DNA from: Opitutia bacterium
GTDB taxonomy: Bacteria; Verrucomicrobiota; Verrucomicrobiia; Opitutales; Opitutaceae
Length of the DNA stretch: 43,090 nucleotides
NCBI GenBank assembly: GCA_947453695.1
Contig: CANGHW010000005.1
Span: 1-43,090, forward strand
Direction of reading: 5' to 3'
The notes under the pieces were generated by a model that did no database searches, had not been told where the DNA came from, and was given only the letters and a program-made list of their open reading frames with translations. Below, one piece after another: positions 18,204 through 25,995 of the stretch. Position 1 is the first letter of the stretch. Every line of letters begins with the position of its first letter. The position numbers and the translations under genes were made by a program.

Positions 18204-18225
18204 GGCGCGGCTCTGGCCGCGCCTT
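18204..18225 (+). terminator. Possible hairpin terminator after hisS
   Basis: A perfect 8-bp stem (GGCGCGGC / GCCGCGCC) with a TCTG loop sits eight bases after the hisS stop codon. Only two T follow, so termination by the classical mechanism is doubtful. Confidence 0.4.
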
Positions 18226-18358
18226 GCTCGCGCATCTGTTTAGACGGACGCGCTCGATCCACAACCGAGCCGCCAGGCCTGCAGCCGGCCTAGGGCGCAC
18301 GCGTCGCTAGCTGGCGCGGATCAACTTGCGCCGACCCGGGCAACAGTCTGCGTTTGCC

Positions 18359-18763
18359 CTAGAGCAAATTCTTCGGGCCGAAGGCGGCGGGCAGCAGCGC
18401 GGGCAGGGTGGTCTCCAGGCGCTCCGGCGCATCGCAGATGCTGATCACGATCGCATCGGGGCCAAACTCGTTGATTACCTGGCGGCACGCGCCGCACGGG
18501 CTGCTCGGCGTCGTGGTCGGCGTATAGACGACCACGGCCGCGATGCTGCGCTCGCCCGTCGCCGCGGCGGTGAAGATCGCCGTGCGCTCGGCGCAGTTGC
18601 AGAGACCGTAGGATGCATTCTCCACATTGCAGCCGGTGAAGACCTTGCCCGAGCTGCAGAGGATGGCGGCGCCGACGGGAAACTTTGAGTAAGGCGAGTA
18701 GGAAGCCTGCGCCGCAGCGCGCGCCGCGGCTTCGAGGCTGAGAAGAGTGTCGGCGGAAAGCAC
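18359..18763 (-). CDS. cdd: Cytidine deaminase
   Basis: A 134-residue homotetramer-type cytidine deaminase that converts cytidine and deoxycytidine to uridine forms in pyrimidine salvage. It shows SPYSKFPVGAAI, NVENASYG, and the zinc site: Cys57 with catalytic Glu59 in CNCAERTA, and Cys90 and Cys93 in SPCGACRQV. The start is a GTG at 18763, since no ATG precedes the conserved N-terminal helix. It converges on hisS with 162 bases between stop codons, an interval that holds no evident gene. Confidence 0.95.
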   Translation of the reverse strand: MLSADTLLSLEAAARAAAQASYSPYSKFPVGAAILCSSGKVFTGCNVENASYGLCNCAERTAIFTAAATGERSIAAVVVYTPTTTPSSPCGACRQVINEFGPDAIVISICDAPERLETTLPALLPAAFGPKNLL

Positions 18764-18956
18764 TCCGGGGTTATCACGCGCGCGAGCGGCGCGCGCAAGC
18801 CGCCTTCGGCCGGCCGCAGTTCAGGCTCGCGGGTCGGTGCCACCACGGCGCGTCGCGACTTGGCTGCGTCGCATTGGAACTGGCCGTGATTTCATTTGAA
18901 CGCGCCGTGGCCCCGTGTTGGAACGGGCGTCGCCGCCTCCGCGCGGCACTCTCCCG

Positions 18957-19544
18957 ATGCCAAAAATGACGCAAACGCAGTATAAGATCGTGGCCAACGG
19001 CAAGGTCTGGGGCCCCTACACCGTGGCCGATATCTTGCGCTTCGTCGCCGAGAAGCGCATCGCGCTGGGCGAGGCGATTTGGGACAGCACCTATTACGAC
19101 GATGTCATGACCCTCGGCGATTGGTTGACGGCGCAACGTGCCGGCACGCTCCCGAAGCCGCGGCGCGGTCGCCGCTCCAAGCGCGAGGCCGCGGTTGCCA
19201 ATGCCCGGGCGCGGCTCGCCGCCGAGCGGGCCGCCTTCGAGACTCACCGGCAAACCGAGTTGGCTCACATCGACCGGCTCAAGGCGGAGATCGAGGGCAA
19301 CCGCGGCGCGTTTTTCAGCAAGCCCAGCGGGCCGGACGACTTGAAGTTTTTTGGGCGGATTCTTGAGCTCAAGGGCAAGGTCTCGCGCGACGACATCAAG
19401 GCCTCATATAAACGCCTGATTGCGCAGTGTCATCCCGACCTCTTCTCCAATGCGCATCCGACGATCCGCGCCGTGGCCGAGCATCAGGCGAAGCTCGTCA
19501 ATCAGGCGTATGCGGCCCTTCGGAAACACTACGGCATTTCGTAG
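18957..19544 (+). CDS. GYF_2-like / coiled-coil / J-domain protein
   Basis: A 195-residue soluble protein with three visible parts. Residues 7-60 (YKIVANGKVWGPYTVADIL ...) resemble the GYF_2/DUF4339 module, which usually binds peptides or sits beside membrane segments. Residues 75-115 are a charged, probably coiled-coil helix. Residues 128-195 form a J domain: LKGKVSRDDIKASYKRLI, then the HPD triad at 159-161, then AKLVNQAYAALRKHYG. J domains stimulate the ATPase of DnaK-type Hsp70 chaperones. The order is unusual because the J domain is C-terminal. The ATG at 18957 is chosen; Met4 is also possible. The client and the partner Hsp70 are unknown. A small hypothetical gene follows 39 bases later. 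Confidence 0.8.
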   Translation: MPKMTQTQYKIVANGKVWGPYTVADILRFVAEKRIALGEAIWDSTYYDDVMTLGDWLTAQRAGTLPKPRRGRRSKREAAVANARARLAAERAAFETHRQTELAHIDRLKAEIEGNRGAFFSKPSGPDDLKFFGRILELKGKVSRDDIKASYKRLIAQCHPDLFSNAHPTIRAVAEHQAKLVNQAYAALRKHYGIS

Positions 19545-19583
19545 TGCGCGCGGTAGCGTCGCGGCGAAGCGTCCTCTCACTCC

Positions 19584-19979
19584 ATGAAGACCCACGTTGA
19601 GTTTCGTTCCGCGCAATTTCCACCCTACGACGGCGAGGAAGAAGAAATTAATCCGGGGCTGTGGGGCAAACGGCTCACTGAGTATCTCGCTACCAAGCTG
19701 GCGGCGAAGGGCATCGCGACCGAGGAGATGGTCGTCGAGGATTGGGGCTGCTACCTTCCCATTCGGAATGAGGGCTGGCCCCTCGCGCTTTGTTGCGGGC
19801 ACCAGAATGGCGCCGACGATCAGTTCCAGGTGTTCACGGAGCCCAGCACGCCCACGGTGCGGAAGTGGTTTCGAACGATCGACGCGACGCCGCAGCTCAC
19901 GCGGGTGCTCGGAGCGCTGCGCGAGATCCTCGATGCAGATCCCGCCATCCGCGACATCATGTGGAGTGAGCCCGAATAG
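19584..19979 (+). CDS. Conserved small hypothetical protein
   Basis: A 131-residue acidic soluble protein, beginning MKTHVEFRSAQFPPYDGEEE and containing GLWGKRLTEYL, VEDWGCYLPI, CCGHQNG, RKWFRTID and DPAIRDIMW. I recall proteins with this pattern as conserved but uncharacterised in Proteobacteria and other phyla; no function is established to my knowledge. There is no signal peptide or transmembrane helix. It lies 39 bases after the J-domain gene on the same strand and may be co-transcribed with it. It ends 71 bases before the convergent ogt stop. Confidence 0.75.
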   Translation: MKTHVEFRSAQFPPYDGEEEEINPGLWGKRLTEYLATKLAAKGIATEEMVVEDWGCYLPIRNEGWPLALCCGHQNGADDQFQVFTEPSTPTVRKWFRTIDATPQLTRVLGALREILDADPAIRDIMWSEPE

Positions 19980-20050
19980 AAGCGGGGCGCTGCTGCGGAG
20001 TTGATTGAACGTGAGCGTTTCGGCCAGCGCTCAGCGCGGTCGGATCAAGC

Positions 20051-20530
20051 TCACAACAACGCGGCGCCTTCGAGGGTGAGGAGGCGGGCCTTGGTCTCGA
20101 CGCCACCCGGGCCGGAGAAGCCGGTCATGCGCCCGTCGGCTCCTGTGACGCGGTGGCACGGGATGAGAAGCGGCCAGCGGTTGGCGCCGAGTGCGGCGCC
20201 CACGCCGCGGCTCGCGGCGGGCGCTTCGCCCATGGCGGCGGCGATTTGTCCGTAGGTGGAGGTGTGGCCCGCTTTCACGGCGAGGGTGGCGAGGAGGACG
20301 CGGCGGTTGAAATCGGCCACGCCCGTGAAGTCGAACGGTTCGCCGGCGAAGTCCTGCGCCTCCCCTGCGAGATGCCGCTGCACGCGGGCGATCAGCGGCG
20401 CGAGAAACGGCGGTTTGGTGACATCGTCGGCCTGGACCAGGGCCTCGGGGAGCTCGAAGCGAGTGAGGCCGGCCTCGCTCCACGACAGGGCGCAGAGACC
20501 GAAAGCGGTGGAGAACAACGTGCGCGGCAT
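20051..20530 (-). CDS. ogt: Methylated-DNA--[protein]-cysteine S-methyltransferase
   Basis: A 159-residue suicide repair protein that takes the methyl group from O6-methylguanine onto Cys125 in the signature IPCHRVTG. The DNA-binding helix-turn-helix RRVLLATLAVKAGHTSTYGQIA and the asparagine hinge GANRWP precede it, and GFSGPGGVETKARLL follows, as in Ogt and the Ada C-terminal domain. There is no Ada-type N-terminal regulatory domain. It lies downstream of the S9 peptidase gene on the same strand, separated by 218 bases that contain a REP-like element. Confidence 0.93.
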   Translation of the reverse strand: MPRTLFSTAFGLCALSWSEAGLTRFELPEALVQADDVTKPPFLAPLIARVQRHLAGEAQDFAGEPFDFTGVADFNRRVLLATLAVKAGHTSTYGQIAAAMGEAPAASRGVGAALGANRWPLLIPCHRVTGADGRMTGFSGPGGVETKARLLTLEGAALL

Positions 20531-20626
20531 CGTGGGGATGAAGCGCGGTGCGAGCGGAGAGTAAAGCGTGGAGCGCCTGCGAGCTGGAGAGTGCCGGTGG
20601 ACTTGGGCGCAGGCCCGGGGTGACCT

Positions 20627-20711
20627 GTGGCCCTGCTCGTGAGAGCAGGGAGGGCGGTGCCGGTGGCGGCGGTGAAGCGCGATCGATCCCGCCTCTCACG
20701 AGGCGGGCTAC
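20627..20711. repeat. REP-like paired palindrome, family A, copy 1
   Basis: Two inverted arms form hairpins. Left arm: GTGG (a variant of GTAG) and then CCCTGCTC-GTGA-GAGCAGGG (20631-20650). Right arm, read on the minus strand: GTAG and then CCCGCCTC-GTGA-GAGGCGGG (20688-20711). The arms differ by paired substitutions that keep both stems intact. The GTAG heads lie at the outer ends. A second copy lies at 30978-31051 with the same arms but a different spacer. The layout matches REP/BIME elements that are moved by RAYT transposases; no such transposase is in the window. Confidence 0.78.
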
Positions 20712-20748
20712 GGGGAAGGGAACTGGAGCGTTTGGGGCGACGCGTGGA

Positions 20749-23001
20749 CTAGTTGGGGCCGATGTAGCGGCGGAAGAATTCCTCGTAGCGCACGAGGGAA
20801 TCGAGGCGCTGCTTCGGTTCGCCGGCGCGGCTCATCTCGTGCGTGGCGCGCGGGTAGCGCACGGCTTCGACGTCGCGACCCATCACCTTGAGGCTGCGGA
20901 GGAGCATCTCGCTCTGCACAAAGCCGGTGCGGCGGTCGTTGTCGCCGTGTTGGATGAGGAGCGGCGTCCTGATCGACTCGACGTAGGTAAGGGGCGATTC
21001 GCGCTCGAGGATGCGGCGCGTCTCGGCCTGCCACGGGTAGCCGCCGAAGTAGCGGGGCACCAGGCGCCACGCGTTGCCCTCGCCGAAAAAGGTCAGCAGA
21101 TCGTAGACGCCGCGCTGGGCCACCGCGGCTTTGAAGCGCTGGTCATGGCCCACGATCCACGCGACCATGTAGCCGCCGTAGGAGCCGCCGGTGATGACCT
21201 GGCGCTGCGTGGCGACGAAGGGCTGCCTGGCCGCAGCGTCAGTGGCGGCGAGGATGTCCCCCGCGGGACCAGTGCCCCAGTCCTGATAGTTGGCGCGTTG
21301 AAACATGTAGCCGTAGCCGCCGGAGCCGCGGGGATTGGCAAAGACGATCGCGTAGCCTTGTGCGGCGAAGTATTGAAACTCAAACCACATGCTCTCTTCG
21401 CCCGGACCCCACATCGCGGAGGGGCCGCCGTGAATCTCGAGGAGGAGGGGATACTTTTTCGCCGCGTCGAAGGGCACGGGCTTCATCGTCCAATACTGCA
21501 CGGTGCGCCCGTCGCGGGTCAGGGTCTGGGCCTCGTAGGCGCTCAGAGGTTTGCCAGCGAGCCAGGCGGCGTTGTGCGTGGTGAGGGGCTTTACGCTGCG
21601 GGCATCGCGGGGGCCCACGAAGAGCTCGGAGGGATTGGCAGGCGTAGTGAGGACTTGCACGAGCGTCTCCCGGGCCTGCGTGTAGGCACGCACGCCGGAC
21701 TCGAGGGTGGGCGAGAGGCGCTCGGTGGCGCCGCTGGCGAGAGTCACCCGGTAGAGCGGAAAACCACCGTCCGTGGGCGCGACGAAGTAGAGGGCGGTGC
21801 TGTCCCGGGCCCACTCCAGCGAGCCGGCCGCGCGATCGAGTTTTTCCGTGAGCAGGCGGGCTGTGCCGCCCGTCGCGGGCACGACGCCGACAGTGGCTTG
21901 GCCAAAGCTGAAGGTCTCGCCCTCGGTGGCCGTGAAGGCGACGTGCTGCCCGTCGGGTGAGGGGAGCGGATTGCCTGTGCTGTAGCCCTTGAGATCGAGG
22001 AAGACGGTAACTTCGCCGCCGGCGTTGTCACCCGTGGCGTCGACGCGGTAGAGCACCGTGGACTCGCTGCGATCGGGGTGCTCGTCGAGCTTGCGCGGGC
22101 CGGCGCAGAAGATCGACCGGCCATCGGCGGCCCACTCGCCGCCGTTGAAGCTGGTGTAGCCCGGCGTGAGGTCGCGGGCCGCGGCACCCTCGCGCAGCGG
22201 CTGCACGAAGAGATGGGTGAAGGTCTGCTCGGGATTGATGTCGCGCTCGTCGAGAAACGTGAGCCGGTGGAGCGCGCGCGGGTTGGCGTCGGCCTCGTTC
22301 TTGGCGAGCCATTCACGACGCTCGGCGAGCGAGCCATCGGGATTGGGTTTCACGGTTGGAGTGGTGGGTGTGCCGGCGGGCTTCGCGGCGTCGGCGGGCT
22401 TGGCCTTCAGCCCGTGGTTCGCGGTGTCGTTGGCGATGCGCGCGGGTTTTTCGGTCGACCAGCGGGGGCGCGGGTCGAGCCGGGCTTTCTCCCGCGCCTC
22501 GCGCACTTGGGCGTAGGTGAGCGAGGAAGTGAAGAGGAGCTGCGTGCCATCGGGCGACCAGCGCGGGGCCGTGGCACCGGTTTCGAGAGTGGTGCAGGCG
22601 AGGGATTCACCGCCGCCGAGTGGGAGGAGGCGGATCTGGGGTTTTTCTTTCTCCACCGTGCGCACGAAGGCGAGGCGGTCGCCGGCGGGACTCCAGACAG
22701 GGGCGGTATCGCTGGCCGCACCGGAGGTGAGCGGGCGGGGCGCGGTGGAGCCATCGGTGGCGGCGAGCCAGAGGTGGGATTGGTAGGTCCAGTCGTCCTT
22801 GGCCTCGGGTTTGGGCACGATGGAGCGCACGACGTAGGCCACCCAGCGGCCATCGGGCGAGAGTGCGGGCGACTCGAGTTGTTTCAACTTCAGCAGATCG
22901 GTGGCGACGATGGGGGTGGAGTCGGCGGCGGCGAGGACCGGGGTGAAGAAGACCGACAGGAGGAAGATCAGGCGGGGCAGAAGCGGCATGAGGATTTTCA
23001 T
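20749..23001 (-). CDS. Exported S9-family prolyl oligopeptidase-like peptidase
   Basis: A 750-residue secreted serine peptidase. A signal peptide (MKILMPLLPRLIFLLSVFF, ending PVLAAADS) is followed by a beta-propeller with WD40-like PD40 motifs such as SPDGRWVAYV and WSPDGTQLLF. A C-terminal alpha/beta hydrolase domain has the nucleophile Ser607 in GGSYGGYMV, Asp689 in HGDNDRRTG and His721 in ATHEMSRAG. Such enzymes resemble dipeptidyl-peptidase IV or acylaminoacyl-peptidase and release short peptides. The ATG at 23001 is chosen because the 15 codons upstream (from 23046) would spoil the signal peptide and overlap the divergent dgt start. Only 37 bases separate the two start codons. Confidence 0.93.
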   Translation of the reverse strand: MKILMPLLPRLIFLLSVFFTPVLAAADSTPIVATDLLKLKQLESPALSPDGRWVAYVVRSIVPKPEAKDDWTYQSHLWLAATDGSTAPRPLTSGAASDTAPVWSPAGDRLAFVRTVEKEKPQIRLLPLGGGESLACTTLETGATAPRWSPDGTQLLFTSSLTYAQVREAREKARLDPRPRWSTEKPARIANDTANHGLKAKPADAAKPAGTPTTPTVKPNPDGSLAERREWLAKNEADANPRALHRLTFLDERDINPEQTFTHLFVQPLREGAAARDLTPGYTSFNGGEWAADGRSIFCAGPRKLDEHPDRSESTVLYRVDATGDNAGGEVTVFLDLKGYSTGNPLPSPDGQHVAFTATEGETFSFGQATVGVVPATGGTARLLTEKLDRAAGSLEWARDSTALYFVAPTDGGFPLYRVTLASGATERLSPTLESGVRAYTQARETLVQVLTTPANPSELFVGPRDARSVKPLTTHNAAWLAGKPLSAYEAQTLTRDGRTVQYWTMKPVPFDAAKKYPLLLEIHGGPSAMWGPGEESMWFEFQYFAAQGYAIVFANPRGSGGYGYMFQRANYQDWGTGPAGDILAATDAAARQPFVATQRQVITGGSYGGYMVAWIVGHDQRFKAAVAQRGVYDLLTFFGEGNAWRLVPRYFGGYPWQAETRRILERESPLTYVESIRTPLLIQHGDNDRRTGFVQSEMLLRSLKVMGRDVEAVRYPRATHEMSRAGEPKQRLDSLVRYEEFFRRYIGPN

Positions 23002-23038
23002 CGTGCGAGGGGGCCGGTTCGTGTCGAAATGAAAGCCG

Positions 23039-24307
23039 ATGACCAATCGTTTCTACAACGCGTTCGACAGCGAGACGCTCGGCGGAAATCGCAAGCCGGA
23101 CTACCGCACGCCGTTTCAGACGGACCGGGATCGCATCATCCACGCGCACGCCTTTCGGAAGCTGCAGTCGAAGACGCAGGTTTTTCTCTCGGGCGAATAC
23201 GATTTCTACCGCACGCGGCTCACGCACTCGATGGAAGTGGCGCAGATCGGGCGCTCCATCTGCACCTACCTGCGCACGCGGGGCGGGTTGCTGAGCGACG
23301 ATTTCCACATCGACAGCGATTTGGTCGAGGCCGTGTGCCTCGCGCACGATCTCGGGCATCCCCCCTTCGGCCACTCCGGCGAGCGCACGCTGCAGGAGTT
23401 GATGGTGAAGTGGGGCGGCTTCGAGGGGAATGCGCAGACGCTGCACCTCCTCACGGAGACGATCTACCAAAACGAATCCGGCGTGCGCGGCATGGTGCCG
23501 ACCCGTGCGCTCCTCGACGGCGTGCTGAAATACAAGAAGCTCTTCCGGGAGTTTCCCTCTCCGCCGCGCAATCACTTCCTCTACGATCCCCAGGTGCAGC
23601 ACCGGGCCTTCGTCTTCGGCGGCACGTCCATCCCGGCCGAGCTGCACACCGGGGAAAAACTCAACGCCTTCAAGAGCGTCGAGTGCCAGATTATGGATTG
23701 GGCGGATGATGCGGCCTACTCGCTCAACGACATCGTGGACGGCGTAAAAGCCGGCTTTCTCACAATCGAGCGCATCGAGGCTTGGGCGGCGGCGGAGGCG
23801 ATCGACTCCGAGCGCCAGCGCTGGCTGGACCAGTTGTTTACCGCGATGCGCGGCGACCGGCTGGAGAGCGTCTTCGCCCAGAAAGTGGGCGGCTTCATCA
23901 CGGCGTGCAAACTGCGGGAGCGCACCAATTTCATGTCGGCTCAGACGAATCGCTACCGGTTTGAGTTGGTGATTTCGGCCGGCGCGGAGCGGGAGGCGGC
24001 CTTCTACAAGAAGATGGCCAACGATATCATCTTCGAAAGTCCCCAGCTCCAGCAGATGGAGCACAAGGCGCGGCGCGTGCTGTTTCAACTCTGGGAGTCC
24101 TGCTGGCGCAACTACGTGGACCGCGGCGAACGCGTGATCCACATCCTCCCGCCGCGGGTGGGGCGGCTGCTCGAAGCAGAAAAGACCGACGCCGGCAAAG
24201 CGCGGCAAATCTGCGACTGGTTGTCGGGCCTCACCGACGGCATGATCGTGCGGACCTACCAGCGGTTGTTTGACCCGCAGTTCGGGAGCATCCGGGATTT
24301 GAGCTAG
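23039..24307 (+). CDS. dgt: Deoxyguanosinetriphosphate triphosphohydrolase-like protein (dGTPase)
   Basis: A 422-residue HD-domain phosphohydrolase that splits dNTPs, classically dGTP, into nucleoside and tripolyphosphate. Seen: PFQTDRDRIIHAHAFRKLQSKTQVF, the first metal ligand His63 in RTRLTHSMEVAQ, the HD pair His103-Asp104 in CLAHDLGHPPFGHSGE, and WADDAAYSLNDIVDG with a further acidic ligand. Nucleotide specificity cannot be read from the sequence. It is divergent from the S9 peptidase gene and followed by a 1-kb gene-free stretch with a 21-bp repeat array. HD-type dNTPases also serve in phage defence by draining nucleotides, but nothing beside this gene supports that role here. Confidence 0.93.
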   Translation: MTNRFYNAFDSETLGGNRKPDYRTPFQTDRDRIIHAHAFRKLQSKTQVFLSGEYDFYRTRLTHSMEVAQIGRSICTYLRTRGGLLSDDFHIDSDLVEAVCLAHDLGHPPFGHSGERTLQELMVKWGGFEGNAQTLHLLTETIYQNESGVRGMVPTRALLDGVLKYKKLFREFPSPPRNHFLYDPQVQHRAFVFGGTSIPAELHTGEKLNAFKSVECQIMDWADDAAYSLNDIVDGVKAGFLTIERIEAWAAAEAIDSERQRWLDQLFTAMRGDRLESVFAQKVGGFITACKLRERTNFMSAQTNRYRFELVISAGAEREAAFYKKMANDIIFESPQLQQMEHKARRVLFQLWESCWRNYVDRGERVIHILPPRVGRLLEAEKTDAGKARQICDWLSGLTDGMIVRTYQRLFDPQFGSIRDLS

Positions 24308-24406
24308 GCTGCTGAAGGGGCGGCGGAGGCCAGTGCTGCAGCGCGGGCCATGGCAGGACCATCGCAGGAGACGCAGAGTTCTTGCCGAGCGGTGACTGAG
24401 CGAGGC

Positions 24407-24912
24407 GTGCAGTTCCGTCGCGCGGACCTACGGTTACGGGCGGCGGACAAGGAGGAGAGTGGTGCAGACGGCCGGTGCCGGTCGGCGGTCGGGCGGTGCC
24501 GGAGTGCGGCGCTCCGGTGCGGTTTGGCGGACGGGTCGGGTCGTCGTGCGGCGGTCCCGTTCAGGTTTTCGGACGGGTCGATCAGGTCGGCGGACGTCCG
24601 GTGCAGTCGTGCGGACTTGTCGAACGATCCCGTGGACGTGCCGGCACACTCCGTGGTCCTGCCGGCACAACGGGCAAACGTGCCGGACAATTTGGCAAAC
24701 GGATCGAACACTGCTGGCAAAGCTGTCTGACGCTTTTGCAAACGTGCCGGCCAATCCTGCAAACGCGCCGGCCGAATCCGCAGACGTGCCGGCCAGTTGT
24801 GCAAATGGGTGAGCCAGTCCGCGCAGACGTGCCGGCCCGTTCGGCAAACCTGTCGGGTGCATCCGCAAACGTGCCGGCCCAATCCCCGGACGTGCCGGCC
24901 AATCACGCAAAC
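24407..24912. repeat. Array of 24 degenerate 21-bp direct repeats
   Basis: The whole stretch divides without gaps into 24 consecutive units: 22 of exactly 21 bp and two of 22 bp (24701-24722 and 24807-24828). Units 12-24 approach GTGCCGGCC, then six variable bases, then GCAAAC. Units 1-11 drift to forms ending GCGGAC. On the minus strand one frame reads as heptads close to F-A-x-L-A-G-T, with a polar third residue and a freely varying third base in the Ala codon; the two 22-bp units and a stop in unit 24 break it. On the plus strand a 126-codon frame from 24350 reads heptads ending A-D or A-N. Whether this is a non-coding array or a decayed heptad-repeat gene is open. It lies between convergent genes (dgt and the NarL-type operon). 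Confidence 0.9.
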
Positions 24913-25308
24913 AGAGCGGATGGTGGGGTTAAGCTGCAGTGAATGCGTGGTTAACGTGGGATTGGGTGGATCGGACCAAGCGCGTCACGGTGGCATCGGC
25001 GGTGGGCGGCTCAGAGCGAACGCATTCGCTTATTTCAGCCCGGGACCACGGCCGGGCACCACCGGAACCTTGGTGGCGCTTTCGAACGGGTGCGTGACCG
25101 CGCCACCGGTGAAAGTGGTCCGCGGTCCGGATAACCGAGCATTCCCTTGGTCTTTCTCTGCGGGGCAAAGAGGGACCTCGGAAGGGCGACGCTCGGCCGG
25201 GCGGGTCCAGAGGGTGCCTGCGGCAGGGACAAGTCCGAGGGGGGGGCGCCGCGGTCCGCCTCATTCGCGGTGGGGCATTGATCCGTCCGGCTTCTTCCGC
25301 CGTCCCGA
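24913..25308. other. Gene-free interval between the repeat array and the response-regulator gene
   Basis: About 400 bases without a recognisable gene; the open frames here are extensions of those in the repeat array or lack codon structure. An imperfect hairpin at 25096-25127 (11 pairs, a two-base bulge and an eight-base loop) could lie in the 3' region of the minus-strand two-component operon, but no T run accompanies it. Confidence 0.5.
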
Positions 25309-25995
25309 TCAGAAGATCGTCACCGTCACGTCGCTACCACTGCGGCCATGAGTTGCCGCGTAGTGGGTGAGGTCGGCGGTCTCATGAATATTGAGTTTAT
25401 CCATGACGTCCTGGCGGTGCTTCCGAATGGCCACTAAGCTGATGCCCAGGGTCGTCGCAATTTGCTGGTTGGTCCGCTTGCCCGCGACAAACCGAATCAC
25501 GGCCCGCTCCCGTGGGGTCAAGCGCACCCCGTTCGGTTTAAGGCTACCATCGGGATCGCGCGACCAATTCTTGCCGTGAGCCATGCGCGTGGCGATAGCC
25601 GGACTGAAGAACCGGTTGCCCTTGGCTGCTTGGTCGATGGCGCTGGCGAGATGCTCTGAAACCTTCTGCTTTTCGATAAACCCGAAGGCGCCGACGGCGG
25701 TCATACGCTCGATATAAGCATCGTCGCTATGCGCCGACAGCATCAGCACCTTGGCCTGGGGGTTGGCCGTCAGGATTTCACGAGTTGCCTCCAGGCCGTT
25801 AAGCACGGGCATCGCGATATCCATCAATATGACATCGGGGCGCAGCGTCCGGGCCAACCTCACGCCTTCGCGTCCATTGCGCGCCTGGCCGACCACCGTG
25901 AAGTGGCCCTCTGATTTCAAGAGCGAGCACAGGCTCTTCCGCACAATGGTGCTGTCGTCGACGATCAGGATGGTAGTTTTCTTCAAAGATTTCAT
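25309..25995 (-). CDS. NarL/FixJ-type response regulator
   Basis: A 228-residue two-domain regulator. The receiver domain has Asp13/Asp14 in LIVDDST, phospho-acceptor Asp59 in VILMDIAMPVLNG and Lys109. The C-terminal LuxR-type HTH runs from about residue 158 (LTPRERAVIRFVAGKRTNQQIATTLGI, continuing to HRQDVMDKLNI). The ATG at 25995 overlaps the stop of the kinase gene upstream (ATGA), so translation is coupled; the frame is open further upstream only because it runs antiparallel in phase with the kinase gene. Its targets are unknown. Confidence 0.95.
   Translation of the reverse strand: MKSLKKTTILIVDDSTIVRKSLCSLLKSEGHFTVVGQARNGREGVRLARTLRPDVILMDIAMPVLNGLEATREILTANPQAKVLMLSAHSDDAYIERMTAVGAFGFIEKQKVSEHLASAIDQAAKGNRFFSPAIATRMAHGKNWSRDPDGSLKPNGVRLTPRERAVIRFVAGKRTNQQIATTLGISLVAIRKHRQDVMDKLNIHETADLTHYAATHGRSGSDVTVTIF

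Noticed and set aside
22078..23709. A 543-codon plus-strand frame antisense to the S9 peptidase gene
   Set aside because: It is a GC-rich shadow frame (Gly/Arg/Ala/Glu-rich) without motifs; the minus-strand peptidase motifs are unambiguous.
24304..24906. A 200-codon minus-strand open frame across the 21-bp array, and similar frames on both strands
   Set aside because: The 21-base period without stops keeps several frames open at once. The one-base slips change the heptad type within the frame, so it is not reported as a gene.
24407..24912. A CRISPR array
   Set aside because: The units are direct repeats with only six variable bases between conserved blocks, too short for spacers, and there are no cas genes nearby.
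23039..24912. A dNTPase-based phage-defence island formed by dgt and the repeat array
   Set aside because: The dGTPase looks like the housekeeping type; no toxin, nuclease or other defence gene is adjacent, and the array has no proven link to it.
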